Below, in pieces: positions 10,982 through 21,197 of a DNA stretch of 64,000 nt. The stretch lies in NCBI GenBank assembly GCA_030141605.1, contig JAQGDQ010000042.1, positions 434,001 to 498,000 on the forward strand, in the 5' to 3' direction. Source of the stretch: Tubiluchus corallicola. Its lineage: Eukaryota; Priapulida; Priapulimorpha; Priapulimorphida; Tubiluchidae. The notes under the pieces were generated by a model that saw nothing but the letters and a program-made list of their open reading frames with translations, was not told where the DNA came from and ran no database searches. The stretch's first letter is position 1; each line of letters opens with the position of its first letter. The position numbers and the translations under genes are program-made.

Positions 10982-12047
10982 ATGTTTCTTTTAAACTGTA
11001 AAAACCACGAAGGTCTTCTCACAAGAAAAATTGTTATTGACAAATTCTCCCAAGTTGTGAGAAGTAGAAAAACAGTCACATTACACCTGAAAGTATAATA
11101 TAAATGAATAACACAAATTTTTGAAGAAAAAATGTTTCATTGTTAACCTCAATAAAAAGTAATAAGCTTAGCTTACTGATCTCTTTTCTTACTTGAGAAA
11201 GTACATGTCTGCAACACTCAAGATTGTTATACCAAGCACTATCTCACGCTTGATAATTAAAGAGCAGTTCAAAGCAGCATTGAAGACATTCTTACCGTTA
11301 AATTTAAATCAAAGCTTTCTACACATTTATTTCAATGCATTATATAAGATAGGTAAAAAAATATTAGTAACGAGATACAGAGTGTAAAAGGTGTTTTGTT
11401 GTTGCAGCATGGTTAATTTTCTGTTTTTTGATTAAATTGAATGTCTCACTGCCAGGTTGCTATGGTAACCTATGGTAAAATACGGTAATATGTGTACATT
11501 CAATGAGTACAATTCTGAGTAAAATAGTATTTTATTTGTTTTTATTGCATGTACTAGAAATACGAGTGACATCATGGCAAAATTAAAGCAGATAATTTTT
11601 GCTTGTACAAAGCATTTCACCACTTTTTAAAAGCGACATGGTCATTATCAATGTCTAAACTGCATTTTAACATCCAGTCATACTATGCTTTCAATGCTGC
11701 TTTAAATTGTTTAGGATTGTTTGTTTCAATTATGAATGTTTCCTATATAGGCATTAGGTAATAAGATTACAGAACCAGAAGATTTAAGTAGTTCTGTTTT
11801 GAACAGATTACGGCAAAAGTAAGGTTAAATATTAGAAGCAAAGATCATATACAAAACCACGAATAATAATTAATTATTTGTAGAACGTTTTAGCTATTAT
11901 GGGCATTTTGCTAAATCACTCAAAAAATTAGCGTCCTTAAGCAGAAATGAAATATGGTCTGATTTTGAATAATTCTGAAACTTAATTTTGTCAAGCAAAG
12001 CCATACCATACCATACCGCCACTCTTAAAATATAAGAGTGGTAGAGG
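10982..12047. other. Upstream region of CASD1, no gene seen
   Basis: Apart from the X-box at 11456-11469 and a short CCATA tandem near 12001-12016, I see nothing I can name. The short open frames at 11193-11387 and 11432-11623 have no family resemblance and AT-driven composition. Confidence 0.5.
11456..11469. promoter_or_regulatory. RFX X-box, nearly perfect palindrome
   Basis: GTTGCTATGGTAAC fits the X-box consensus GTTRCC(N)RGYAAC with both half-sites intact. RFX factors bind it upstream of ciliary genes in animals. It lies about 565 bases upstream of the CASD1 start codon, and no ciliary gene is recognised next to it, so its target is unclear. Confidence 0.45.
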
Positions 12048-12620
12048 TTAATCGAGCAAGCTCATTGTAACCCTATATTTCGTATTTAAATATCTATCCA
12101 GTTTGTTCTTGAACTTGCTCGCTGAAGAAGCTTTAGCAATTTCAGACGGAAGTTGATTCCACTCTCTAACCACTCTTTCCGTGAAAAAATATTTTCTACA
12201 ATCCAACTTAGCTCTGTATTTAAATTTTTTTAGAGAATGCCCCCTGGTTCTGTTATCACTTACAAGTGTAAACATTTTTTCTCTTTCAATGCCACCTAAC
12301 CCATGCATAATTTTATACGTTTCCATCAAATCTCCTCTATGTCTCCTCAACTCTAAGGTTGTAAGTGAACATTTTCTAAGCCTCTCTTGATATGACATTT
12401 CCTCCATACCTTCAATCATGCTGGTCACCTTACGTTGCACACCCTCTAGAAGCTTAATGTCTTTCTATAGTCGGGATTCCATGCTTGTACACAATACTCT
12501 AATTTAGGTCTTACTAAGTTTTTGTACAATTTCATGATTGTCGTGCTGTCTAGATTCAAACTGTCTCTTTATCATTCCTAATGTTTGATTAGCACTCTTC
12601 ATCACCTCAGCACACTGGCA
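12048..12620 (-). pseudogene. LINE reverse transcriptase, thumb and C-terminus
   Basis: From about 12620 downward the minus strand encodes a reverse-transcriptase thumb region. ANQTLGMIKRQFESR, LYKNLVRPKLEYCVQAWNP and LLEGVQRKVTSMIEGM are readable across small frame changes. An intact 130-codon stretch (12440-12048) follows with ELRRHRGDLMETYKIMHG, NRTRGHSLKKFKYRAKLD and the near-terminal VVREWNQLPSEIAKASSASK. This order is the usual end of CR1/jockey-type LINE proteins. The final 130 codons are unbroken, so the copy is younger than the other LINE pieces here, but it has no catalytic domain and is a 5'-truncated insertion. Confidence 0.88.
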
Positions 12621-14316
12621 TTAGGATAAGGGCCACTTGTACTAGACACTAAGATGCACAGCTCTGTTCTTGTTTAATTCACCAAAGTATGTCAGATGAG
12701 CATTAGACTACGATTTACAATAACCGATTAGTGAAGTAAAATAGTCAATAATCGCAATTATTTAAAATGTTTAATATAACCCATTAAATTACCAATAACA
12801 GTTTTAGTCACGACTCACATAAATCACATCCTACATAATCCACATTAAATAACTTATTTTAGAATTTTGCCTGTAACCAATGTAATACTAGTGGGTATAT
12901 GATGATAATGTGAAGCCTGTAAGGTATAATATATGTCAATATGTTTAAAATAATGAATGACTACACAGGCTTGGACACGAATGCTTTCTTTGAAAATCCT
13001 CATACAGTTAAGTATATTTCTATATGCTAGCACTCTTGCAACTTTAATATTAATATTATAATTACTTAAAAAATTACTTATATATAATGCATTAATTTTT
13101 ATAGTTAGTATACAAGTAGCAGGTACAAGCGCCAACCAGCCAACGTACCATTTGAATTTTCAAACATATACTCTACATTGACAAGCCATAAACACAACAA
13201 GTAACGAAAGAACAGGTTTTAATAGCCCTGTATCATTAAAATCATATTCAATAATGAATAACTCACGTAATTTTCACATGATTTTTTACACTAATTACTG
13301 ACTAGTTTTTAACACGAGTGCCACACTGCCCGTCTACCAGAAAACACTGCTGAAGTTTTTCCGTACTGGCGCACCGCTTTAAATTTGGTTAGAGGACACT
13401 GACGTAGTCCCAACACGTGTTCAGTCCCAAAATTATTTTCGAGTACTTTGACGTTGCCACGAATGTATGAACAACATCAGATACTAAATATTCAGCACAC
13501 CTAAAAGCATTACTGAATGGAGAACGTGGAAACTTCAGCTATGCAACTCATGCTCTAATATGAAACTTCCTTGCAGAACCTGATAAGTTACTCATAAGGT
13601 GTCATAAGTAACAGTCAACATAGATTCAGAACTGGTCTAAGTCTCACATATAAAGAATTATGTTCCTGCATAATTTCTATAAAAAATATGGTCTAACATT
13701 ACAGACTTGCTGATTTCACCTAAAGAATGGTTAGAGATACTCGATAATAAAGGCGAAGTCGCATTTAAACAAACTAAATCTGCTTTCGTGGCACATGTTC
13801 TTGCCATTTGAGCTACTACTGAACAAAACGGAGCTGGTCTTGATCTCACCCCAGCAGTGCTCAATCGGTTTGCTATTTATCCAATACTGTAGTGAAACAT
13901 TTTTTTTTATTAGAAAAACACCAAACAACAATACAATATAGCAAAATACATTACGATAACCTTTTTATGCATAGTTGCATTAATTTCATAATAAAATTGA
14001 CATTGGCATGATATCTATATAAATAGTTGCTTGCATTATAGTCAGAAGCGTGACTATAATGCAATTAACGGTGCTGGTGTTAGGGTGGAAAAGGGGAAGG
14101 TAAAAATGATGCAATGATAGTGGAGCGTGCAGGAGATGGGAATTAGTAGGATTAGGTTAGTGAAATGATATGAATGAGAATAATATGAGATTGCTATTAG
14201 AGATTTGCCATCGCAAAAATATATCAACATTTATGAACACACTAGGGCAAGTCTGTCGCTTATCGTGAATCTGAACATGCATCACATACTCTGCAAGCTT
14301 AATCTTTAATATGAAT
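12621..14316. other. Intergenic, with one orphan coding-like fragment
   Basis: Mostly featureless. At 13692-13892 (plus) a stretch of 66 codons with one in-frame TGA (13809-13811) reads DLLISPKEWLEILDNKGEV... and then NGAGLDLTPAVLNRF. Its composition is protein-like, but I do not recognise the family. The opposite strand is also partly open there, so it may be chance or an old coding fossil. Confidence 0.35.
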
Positions 14317-14526
14317 TTAGCAATATGTTTTCAAACTTTTTTTGAACCTTGATAACGACGAAATAGACTTAATATCTGCAGGTATTTTGTTCCACACGGT
14401 AAGACCAATAAATGAGATGAAATGTTTCGCAACATTAGTCCTACACCGGACAATTTGATACTTGTTAAATCTAGTATTGTAATGTTTTTGATTAGGATTA
14501 ACGAAAAAAGATTGACGAGATGAGGT
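14317..14526 (-). pseudogene. LINE reverse transcriptase tail
   Basis: The minus strand encodes SRQSFFVNPNQKHYNTRFNK, then VRCRTNVAKHFISFIGLTVWNKIPADIK and SISSLSRFKKSLKTYC before a TAA (14317-14319). The pattern 'R-x-hydrophobic-F...G...WN-x-(I/L)P...SL-x-x-FK-x-x-L' is the standard C-terminus of many non-LTR reverse transcriptases. It differs in sequence from the tails at 12048 and 28389, so several LINE families have inserted in this window. Confidence 0.8.
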
Positions 14527-14959
14527 GCCAATTCAAAATTGGCACGAATTTAGGTAGGCCATGAAAAATGCGAATAAACATTACTACACTCAACAATGCG
14601 TGTTGATTTTATAAGCCTCTGTGCCATTTTGTAAGCTCTCCTGATGTGTTAAGAAAGGCATGCTTACAACAATTAGGCAAACATATACTACAACACACAC
14701 ATTCCGTTTAGTCAGTTTTAAATACCCAGTTATATTATACTGTGCATTTTTTATTATTCTCTTCCAACCAAAAAGTCATTTTGAAGTTCAGAAAACTCAT
14801 CCACAGCTTTGACATGTCCACAAACTCCATCATAATTTACGTCACTGCTGATGCTACAGAAAAGGGATAAACACGATAAATACGTATAAATTTACGTTAA
14901 CAGGTGCACTGCAGGGGTGGCATAAGGATCAGAATCAGCTTAATAACCCAACGACGTTA

Positions 14960-15640
14960 TCCTAGACATAAATAAATTTTACATCTCCCAGGGAAGAAGG
15001 ATTCTGGATTCAAACAAATGCAACTATGCTACCATAAAAGCAGGTTTTGCCTTGCGCAATGCAAAGTGCAGATACTAGGTGGTGGGTGACAACTTACAGC
15101 AACTTGTGGGAGAATAGGCGGGTCAACAAAAACGCTTTAGCTCCTCCTGGTGGCAAGGGTGGATCCAAGATTGGAACAGTTGCCACTGTAGTATTATAAT
15201 GTCAGGTTTTGTCCTGTAAAATGCCAAGTCTGAGATGCTCAAATGATGGATGACATTTTGGGTGAGGGCCCGCAATGCATGACCCTCTTTCTGGAGGAAG
15301 GACAGAGGAGTGGGATGCTGGAGGGAAGAATCCAGGATGGTGGGCATAGGATGAGGATCCAGGTGTCACCTCGATTTACTCGGATTCTCCCACTGAATAA
15401 GAGTGACCTGTCATCTATTAACAATCCAACACTGACAAAAATACTTTTTCCACTCCCCCTGAGAGGAATGATAAACTACTGCAACCAAAGTGTCAGAAAG
15501 GCAAATTTTGTCCCCAAAATGTTGAGTTTAGATGATTAATGGTGGTGAGAACTTTTGGGCGATGACCTGGTCAGAGGTCAAGCATTGGAATCCTTAAAAT
15601 CATTAAATGTGACCAAAAACATCAGCATTTGCTAAATGAA
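14960..15640. repeat. Degenerate repeat block
   Basis: Three diverged copies of a segment of about 80 bases can be aligned by eye, beginning near 15020, 15172 and 15480. Each has GCAAC/GCCAC, then a GGTTTTG or AATTTTGTCC core, then a GATG/GGTG-rich end with 'GGGTGA' or 'GGGCGA'. The local base composition is richer in G than the surroundings, which suggests a mobile or satellite-derived block. The plus-strand frame 15243-15539 inside it has no family resemblance. Confidence 0.4.
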
Positions 15641-15909
15641 ATTTTCAGAGGGAAAATGTATCTTTGTTTGGCCAGGAGGAAGCCCATAGGAAATAGGACT
15701 TGGTGAACTAAATATGACCAAAAAGAATGAATTTGTCAGGATTGCCAATGTGTCGAACATGAAAATCAGGGAACTACACTGTTCTGGTTATCAGATGTTT
15801 TTAATTTTTTGTCAGATTTCATATGTTGTATGTTTCACCCTTAATTATCAATGAGAAGTACTAATAATGATAGCTAATTGCTCATTGGTGCAAATTATAT
15901 ACTAAAAGC

Positions 15910-15915
15910 TTTATT
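15910..15915 (-). terminator. Candidate poly(A) signal of IFT20
   Basis: A minus-strand AATAAA lies about 290 bases past the IFT20 stop codon and is the first canonical signal in that direction. It is a likely 3' end of the transcript. Confidence 0.45.
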
Positions 15916-16200
15916 TTTCTAAATCTGGTATTTTAAATAAGTGTTACTAACTGGTATGATTTTTTTTATCAAAATGACAATGGTTTGAAAAAACTTTCAG
16001 TCACAGATAATTATAACAATCAAAAGAAAACAATTATAACTAAAGAAGTGTAAATTACTGCAGAGATAACTGTTAATGACAAGAACTGGAATGGTAAAAG
16101 AAAATTTCTTTGTATAGTGTAAAATTGTTCCTTGACACATGATATAGTCTTCTGCAAACAAGCCTCCGAGCGATAGAATGAATAAATGATGAATTAGTCT

Positions 16201-19200
16201 TCATGTTAATACAAATTGCTCTATAAACTCTTTTTGTGTAGCTTCTTCTTTTTGCAAAGCCTCATACTGAACTCGTAATCTAAAGAAAGAAAAATAAAAT
16301 TTTAGTATGAAATTTAATTTTTATTTGATAAAAAAATTAATAAAATATCTGGTTACTGCATAATCGGCATTATAATAAAAACACAAGTGTTTGAACAGCG
16401 ACAGCAGATGACGACAACTACATTTTACATGTTTACATCAATAACATGCACTTACCACCATAATCCACATGCATCACAATTCACATGCACACACAGATAT
16501 AACTTTTGACTCAAAGAAAGACCTAATTTGTCTTGCAAAAAGCACAAGACAATCTTGTGTTCTAAAAGTTTTGATAAAGTAATTTTTATCTACTACAAAC
16601 ATCTATGTGGTTTGCACAGTATACCTGGGGTGAATGCTTGTAATAAAGTAAACACATAATATTATAAAACTCACCGTTCTAACGTAATTTGTTTTTCAGT
16701 TAGCAGTGCCTGGAGTTGCTGACTCTGTGCTTCACGCTGCTTTTCAACTGATTTCAATAAGTTTCTAGCCCCCAGTGCCTGAAAAATAACAAAATTTTGA
16801 TCCTTAAGCTTCAATGTAGTTTCACTGCAAAAATTATCCCAAATGAGCAGCAAATAAGTCATGCAATCTATTTAATTTCAAAGCTTTATGCTCATTGAAG
16901 TTTCTTGTAGGGTTCCAATCTACACAACCAAGTATTCAGTTAAATTACGAACTAGTTGACATGGTCAGAAACTGATGATTTTGCAACAATAGTTGTAAAA
17001 TTAGGTCTTAAAAATGAAGAGATGACAGTTTTTCTTGAATGTGCTTATTTTCTCTTATTGAATTCACCTCACTTGCATACATGGGAACTACATTTCACAA
17101 TGAAACCTCAGCATTTAACTGTTCAGCCCATCATCCACGGGTCAAAGGTCAGCCAATGTTAGCATAACTTATATCATTCAGTTTGTCTCATTGAGACCTT
17201 TCATATGATATATAGAACAAGCTAGTTTCGGTTGACACTGGAAAGCTTTGTCTCATTGACCCCTATTTTCCCCCTAGCGGGGTCATGTGTTAACTATTTT
17301 CATTGTAATCTATGCCATTCGATTCCCATCATCGAGACCTTTCACTTGATTTGCTACAAGATACTATTGCTCAACACTTGGTGCACTTCAGTTCCCGACC
17401 CCCATTTTACGGTTTTTGCCCCCTAGCGGGGTTGCGAATCAACTACTCTCATTGCAAACTATGCCATTCGATCCGCCTCATCGAAACCTTTCATTTGATG
17501 TGCTACAAGGTACCATTGCTCAACACTCAGTGCACTTTTGTTCCCAACCCCGATTTTTTGGTTTCTGGGCCCCCGCGGAACATTTTGCTGCACGCACACG
17601 TCCCATATTTTGTGATGTACAAGGCCACGACAACACCTAGTAACATATTAAATATTGTGGCCTTATCTCAAAAACTATGGGAGCAGATGGATCATAAAGA
17701 AAAATAAATGAAGACCTACCCGCTGCATGACCTTTGACCTGGCCACTCCGGTCACATGTGAAACATACGTAACTTTGCCCAGAGCATGTACCCTGTGTGT
17801 TTTGAGTCCCTGTCAGCACGTAAAAGGTCACCAATCGGGAGACCCCAAATTTTTTATTTTGGCCCCTCCCTAGGCATTTAAAACTTGCCGCCTTTTAAAA
17901 CCAGGTGCACATCTACTCCACAGTGCCCAAATACTTGTGAAAAAATTTGTAAAAAACCAAAAGCCCTAGGAGGAGATGCGACCTAATGGCAAAACTGCCC
18001 AATGCCTACTGCCCTTTCCCGCATTGACCAATGGTCACTGGTTGCCACGCTGTTGTACATCCCCCACCCAGGGCTACCAACCCTGTGAATTTGGTTTTAT
18101 ACTAGCTTGCAAGCCTTACGAGTTATTAAGTGTTAAAGTGGTGGAGAATAAATAATAATAATAAAAATAATAACTCAATGAAAAACAGTAAGATTTTGCT
18201 ACAGCAAAATCTTAATAAAAACACACACTTAAGAAACACAAAGTTTACTGACTAAATTATATGTTTTCCGGACAATTTAATTAAGATTTCTAATCTAATT
18301 TTTTACTTGAACTTTGACAACATCTACTTCTTTCCCTAGTTCTTCAACAAGGCCAAGAAATCCACCAACTAGCTGCTTAAATTCTCCAATCTCTGAAAAA
18401 TATTAAATGAGGAGGTATATTGATACATACCAACAAATTAGCAGAAGTAAAAGCACTTGTAAATATAAATGCAATATAGTGACTTTCAAGCTACTTGTTT
18501 TAGCTGCACATGTCTGACATTAGCTGTAATCAGAGGGTAAAGATTTTGTGAGTGCACTTGAGCAATTTTTTTTAACTCGCCCTTGAAAAATGTGTCTCTT
18601 ACTAAGAAGCTGTAGAATAACACTTTATGCCAGCAAATGATGAATACGTCTCTTCTGTATAAAAATGAAACAGTTGTTTACAAGATTAAACTTTAACTTA
18701 AACATTTTGATGGAAAAAGTTTCAAAATAGTATCTTTGTTTGTGACAATATTTAACGATTTATTGAGTTATGATATACACTGCGTATAATAATAAAGCTG
18801 TCTGCTATCTATATTTTCTATCATTAAATCAGTAGACTTGGAGTTGGATTTGGACTGGGACTCACACTTGTACTTCAAGATCCCTAGACTTTTTCGCCAT
18901 CTAGCTGTAACAACCATACCAATTAGGACGGCAGATGCTTGGACATCAGAGAGAGGGGCATCATCTGGTACTGATGTATAAGATAAATGAGAGTGGCAGT
19001 GCCGCCCTCCCATTTCATTTCTGCTGATCAGTGTACGAAATCATATCATTCCCTAAAATATCAGCACCTTTCACCCTCATCCTCATCATATAAATTGTTG
19101 TTTTCCCGTGGCAATCCCACTGTGGGATAATCTCTCCAAAGAAATAGTTTACTATAATCTGTTGATTCACTTAAGGACTACATCTCAGTTCATCACTTAC

Positions 19201-19914
19201 ATGAATATCCACTTGCACACAGGTTTGAAGCGATTGGCATGGTATCTGTAGTTGGAGTTAACCGACTAGTCAATGAGAACCTGAACCAGCTTTGGCAACA
19301 CATGTTTTTGGTGTTGGCTAGCAGTAATGCTTGACAATTTCTAGCAAATCTACAGCCAAATTATAATGATTATAAATTTTCGTATATTTGAGTTTTTTGA
19401 AGACGTACAATTTATTGTGCAGTAAGTTCGAATTCAAAATGCACTACATGACGATGAGTATATTAAAGCGCACAAGAAACGTAGCTTAGCGACACTTGGC
19501 GTGCTGAGAGGTTAAGCACCCACTATCACATTAATTAACATCAAGAACAATCTGGAGCTTTGTGAATGATTTCACAAATCACAAGTGACAGCTAACAGTA
19601 ACACGAGCGCCAAGGAGTGGACAGCTAGCTTCCTCACAAGCAGTTGATCGAGTTTAATAGGCGAGTTAAATTAAGTTAATTTTCCTGTAATTCACTAAAT
19701 ATTTAATTCAGTTAAAATAAAACCAGCACGACTAACATTACTGAATAAGAATGTAATCACAAGAATGATTAAATTAATTCACCGTACTGTCGATAAAGCC
19801 TTTACATTCTTCCCTCAGTTCTCCTGTCTCTTGTGCAATGTCTGGTTCCAATACCCTTATTTTGTTTAATTCGTCGACGTACAGTCCTGACTCTGATAAT
19901 GCTGATTTTTGCAT
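16201..19914 (-). CDS. IFT20: Intraflagellar transport protein 20 (IFT20)
   Basis: Four coding exons on the minus strand join with matching phases: 19914-19788, 18392-18307, 16778-16675 and 16279-16201 (396 bases, 131 residues; human IFT20 has 132). IFT20 is a small coiled-coil subunit of IFT complex B that also acts at the Golgi to send membrane proteins to cilia. Matching blocks are [14 protein letters not shown] (exon 1), [20 protein letters not shown] (exon 2), [20 protein letters not shown] followed by QLQALL (exon 3) and [12 protein letters not shown] to the end (exon 4). All splice sites are GT-AG. Intron 2 carries a 1.27-kb dispersed repeat. The gene is divergent from CTR9, and a degenerate X-box lies about 110 bases upstream of its ATG. 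A ciliary gene implies that the organism makes cilia or flagella. No ORF caller would find this gene whole, because its exons are short. Confidence 0.96.
16938..18204 (+). repeat. Dispersed repeat, copy A (in IFT20 intron 2)
   Basis: This segment aligns over its whole length with 25776-26868 in the same orientation. Shared landmarks in order: AACTAGTTGAC, GGTCAGAAACTGA, GAAGAGATGACAG, CCTCAGCATTTAACTGTTCA, GACCTTTCATTTGAT, CAGGTGCACA, AGCCCTAGGAGGAG and GAAAAACAGTAAGATTTTGC. It contains three internal units of about 140-150 bases beginning near 17171, 17311 and 17460, each with CATTCRRTT...GAGACCTTTCAYWTGAT. The copy ends near a perfect 11-bp palindrome (TAAGATTTTGC / GCAAAATCTTA, about 18190-18215). 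No transposase-like coding remains, so it is a non-autonomous or very decayed element. Confidence 0.8.
19081..19235 (+). pseudogene. Probable LINE reverse transcriptase tail
   Basis: In IFT20 intron 1, the plus strand reads [18 protein letters not shown] and then [12 protein letters not shown]. This resembles the FFPRAIxLWNxLP...SLxxF end motif of non-LTR reverse transcriptases. It is short and diverged, so the call is tentative. Confidence 0.45.
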
Positions 19915-20022
19915 TTTTAGCTTCTAAAATTCAACTTTGCTTTTTATTTCCAGTTTTCTATTTCAAAAAATTTCCACACAGCATTATAATAATTATCGTA
20001 AATATATATATAAACACCTGCT

Positions 20023-20035
20023 GCTGCCTAGAAAC
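20023..20035 (-). promoter_or_regulatory. Degenerate X-box upstream of IFT20
   Basis: On the minus strand GTTTCTAGGCAGC resembles the RFX X-box (GTTGCC-AT-GGCAAC) at most positions. It lies about 110 bases upstream of the IFT20 start codon, a usual distance for X-boxes of intraflagellar-transport genes. The mismatches in both half-sites keep this tentative. Confidence 0.3.
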
Positions 20036-21183
20036 GGTCAATCACTTGATTACCGATCGTGGCTCGACGTTAGTGGTTTGTTGCCTGAGAGCCAGTCAAT
20101 CCACTCCAGTGCATAAGCGGACGCCATAAGCGAGCAGAATCCCACCGATGTACAGCTTCACAAAGTTTTCTTAATTTTGAGATATTTCAGCAAAATTAGA
20201 TATTGCAGGTACGTGGAAATAAGTAAACTGCTGTTTTTACATACAGGTGCGTACTCAGGACCCTCTTCGTTGCTATTGAACAAGGCTGTTCAGTGCTAGC
20301 AATGCTATCTGTTTTATTATATGTAATGTATTAACTATTTCGGTAGTGCTAACCTAGCTCTGGCCTAACCTCGTGCTAGCCTGATACTTAGTGCTTGAGT
20401 ATATGCACAGGTTACAAAAAAATTAAATATAATATAATTAGCACTTGCTTTTGCATGAGTATGTGAGTAATTTTTGTTTTTCTCCATAAATTTACATTAA
20501 TTTAACGAAAATACAAATGAACATGGGAGAAAGGGTGGCAAAAAACCAAAAGTTAGCGAGTCAACCACCCTTCTCAGAAGGACAAGTAAACAAAAAGATG
20601 CTAATGACAGCAGAACACAACTACATAATACATAAACGTCCTTAAATACAAAAAACAAAAATACAACAACAACAAAAACTAAGTAAAGTAAAGTAGCACT
20701 TTGAAGTGTGGATTGGTAGGGTTGAGTTGTTGGTTTTGTATTAAAATCTGCTGCAATTAGAAGAGACTGTATGGTTTACTGGTGATTGCGTTGGACATAA
20801 ATCCAGTATACTACTATAAATACCAACATTCCCACATGCTGGTGATTGCGTTGGACATAAATCCAGTATACTACTAAATACCAACATTCCCACATGTCCT
20901 TCATATTGGTCAGATTTGATTTAAAAAACTCAATATATATCATTATGTGTCTAGATGTATTGTATTCATAAAAATTATTAAACCAGTAATCTTGAAATTA
21001 GTCTTAATCACAACTGAGTAACATCACCAGTCTAGGAATTTTTTCAGGTGCTTGTATACATATGTTGCTAACATGGTTAGAATGTGTTTGACTACTCTGA
21101 TTATATTTTGGAATTATTTCTAATTTCATCAGTTTTTGTTGTCTAGCATGCCATGTACCTGACAATGTTGTTTTTCTTTGCAG
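20036..21183 (+). other. Divergent promoter region and 5' UTR intron of CTR9
   Basis: IFT20 and CTR9 start codons are 1284 bases apart in divergent orientation. A good acceptor (TTGTTTTTCTTTGCAG, ending 21183) sits 14 bases before the CTR9 ATG, so CTR9 probably has a non-coding first exon. A candidate donor is GCAG|GTACGTG at 20208/20209, giving an intron of about 975 bases. Within it is a tandem duplication (20779-20838 and 20839-20896). Confidence 0.55.
20779..20896. repeat. Recent 60-bp tandem duplication
   Basis: A unit beginning CTGGTGATTGCGTTGGACAT and ending CCAACATTCCCACATG occurs twice back to back. The two copies are identical except for a TA dinucleotide missing from the second (60 and 58 bases). 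The identity implies a very recent event. It lies in the presumed 5' UTR intron of CTR9. Confidence 0.92.
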
Positions 21184-21197
21184 TTTCCTCTTGAAGC

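Noticed and set aside
15243-15539. 98-codon plus-strand frame
   Set aside because: It lies in a degenerate G-rich repeat block, has no family resemblance, and equivalent frames are absent from the sister repeat units.
18768-19013. 81-codon minus-strand frame in IFT20 intron 1
   Set aside because: Not part of IFT20, no recognisable motif; it may belong to the LINE fragment just downstream but cannot be tied to it.
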